6,149 nt of DNA from positions 1 through 6,149 of the forward strand of contig CAKZLA010000253.1 of NCBI GenBank assembly GCA_937124525.1, read 5' to 3'. Position numbers and translations under genes: made by a program. The notes under the pieces are model-generated. The model did not search any database, had not been told where the DNA came from, and saw nothing but the letters and a program-made list of their open reading frames with translations. This document shows positions 5,369-6,149 of the stretch, piece after piece (positions within the stretch are counted from its first letter, which is position 1; every line of letters begins with the position of its first letter). The stretch is from an uncultured Desulfobacterium sp. (GTDB taxonomy: Bacteria > Desulfobacterota > Desulfobacteria > Desulfobacterales > Desulfobacteraceae).

Positions 5369-6149
5369 ATGACTAACTCAAATATTTTAGTTGTGGATGA
5401 TGAACCCGCCATTGTCAGTGGGTGTAAAATGATTCTTGCCGAACAGGGATACCATGTGGAAACCTGCCTTTCAGGCAGAGAAGGCCTGAAAAAACTGCAA
5501 ACCACCCCCTTTGATCTTGTGCTTCTGGACATCCAGTTTCCCAACATCAGCGGCATTGATATCCTGAAAGTTTTAAAACAGAAAAACATTAATGTCACCG
5601 CAGTGGTCATGACGGGAAAGGGCACCATTGAGAATGCCGTGGAGGCCATGAAAAACGGCGCTTTTGATTTCATCACCAAACCTTTCAGTGAAGAACAACT
5701 TCTGGATGTCATTACCAAAGCCCTTGAAAGCCTCAAGCTGATCAAAAAAAACCAAAACCTTAAAAAACAGCTTTACGATGCCTTTGATTTTAACAACATC
5801 ATCGGTCAAACCCCTGAAATCCAAAAATTGTTTGAAAAAATCCAACGGGTGGCCCCTCTGGACAGCACCGTATTGTTGAACGGAGAGAGCGGTACAGGTA
5901 AAGAGTTATTTGCCCATGCAATCCATGAAAAAAGCAACCGTTCCAAGGCTCTTTTCCTGGCAGTTGACTGTAGCACCTTTGCCTCCACAGTCATGGAAAG
6001 TGAATTGTTTGGCCACGTCAAAGGAGCCTTTACCGGTGCAGATGGTAAAAAGCAAGGAATCTTTGAGGCAGCATCCCAGGGCACCCTTTTTCTGGATGAA
6101 ATTGCCAGCCTTGATATGGATATCCAGGGAAAACTGTTGCGGGTCCTTG
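5369..6149 (+). CDS. NtrC-type sigma-54-dependent response regulator, 3' end cut by window edge
   Basis: Two-component transcription activator for sigma-54 promoters. The 260 visible residues comprise a receiver domain (1-120) with acidic D10/D11, phosphoacceptor D54, T82 and K104, a linker, and the first part of the AAA+ ATPase: Walker A GESGTGKE (172-179), the sigma-54-contacting loop GAFTGA (219-224) and Walker B TLFLDE (239-244). All are intact. The rest of the AAA+ domain and a Fis-type DNA-binding domain are expected beyond the window, about 200 residues. The start is fixed by TAA directly upstream in frame and by the typical MTNSNILVVDDEP opening. The ribosome binding site is weak. No partner histidine kinase is visible. 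Controlled genes are unknown. Confidence 0.93.
   Translation, partial: MTNSNILVVDDEPAIVSGCKMILAEQGYHVETCLSGREGLKKLQTTPFDLVLLDIQFPNISGIDILKVLKQKNINVTAVVMTGKGTIENAVEAMKNGAFDFITKPFSEEQLLDVITKALESLKLIKKNQNLKKQLYDAFDFNNIIGQTPEIQKLFEKIQRVAPLDSTVLLNGESGTGKELFAHAIHEKSNRSKALFLAVDCSTFASTVMESELFGHVKGAFTGADGKKQGIFEAASQGTLFLDEIASLDMDIQGKLLRVL

Noticed and set aside
4969..5376. Plus-strand open frame of 135 codons across the tandem repeats
   Set aside because: Weak start signal, no family resemblance, spans the intrinsic terminator, and repeat differences are not third-position biased. The opposite strand is equally open.
5311..6084. Minus-strand open frames opposite the response regulator
   Set aside because: Antisense shadows; the plus strand encodes an intact receiver and AAA+ domain.

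Overview
The window is about 6.1 kb of bacterial chromosome with moderate G+C genes and AT-rich spacers. It holds four recognisable intact or edge-truncated protein genes, one decayed gene and several non-coding repeat structures. The gene content (a glycyl radical enzyme relic, a sigma-54-dependent NtrC-type regulator, an Rrf2 regulator without iron-sulfur ligands, and RsgA with an N-terminal extension) fits an anaerobic Gram-negative bacterium. A Desulfobacterota/Desulfobacterales-like host is my best guess, but this is inference and no rRNA or other marker is present.

Left part (1-2134, minus strand): an Rrf2-family regulator gene lies upstream of an ALDH7-type aldehyde dehydrogenase gene, read in the same direction with a 168-bp gap. 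The dehydrogenase is complete except for its last few codons. The Rrf2 gene has a strong ribosome binding site and an upstream region with a palindrome and a 9-bp direct repeat, which suggests autoregulation. It may also control the dehydrogenase.

Middle (2135-3973): a 717-bp divergent intergenic region contains a nested inverted repeat (2449-2506), a small hairpin and a perfect 8-bp inverted repeat overlapping a possible promoter. It is followed by rsgA, the circularly permuted GTPase that acts in 30S ribosome maturation.

Right-middle (3974-5368): this is an accessory, scarred stretch. A roughly 149-bp MITE-like element with inverted ends and perfect 10-11 bp flanking direct repeats has inserted into the loop of an older GC-rich palindrome just downstream of rsgA. 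Next, on the minus strand, is a glycyl radical enzyme gene reduced to its N-terminus and its C-terminal glycyl radical domain. It has lost roughly 2 kb internally and carries a frameshift. Beyond it lie palindromes and two 87-bp tandem repeats with conserved hairpins, then a candidate promoter, about 75 nt of leader and a textbook intrinsic terminator.

Right end (5369-6149): the start of an NtrC-type response regulator (receiver domain plus the first part of the AAA+ domain) runs off the window. Its leader, with a promoter-hairpin-terminator layout, may encode a short terminated RNA or an attenuator. I found no CRISPR array, tRNA, rRNA or complete transposase. The best candidates for something undescribed are the MITE-like element, the 87-bp hairpin repeats and the terminated leader.
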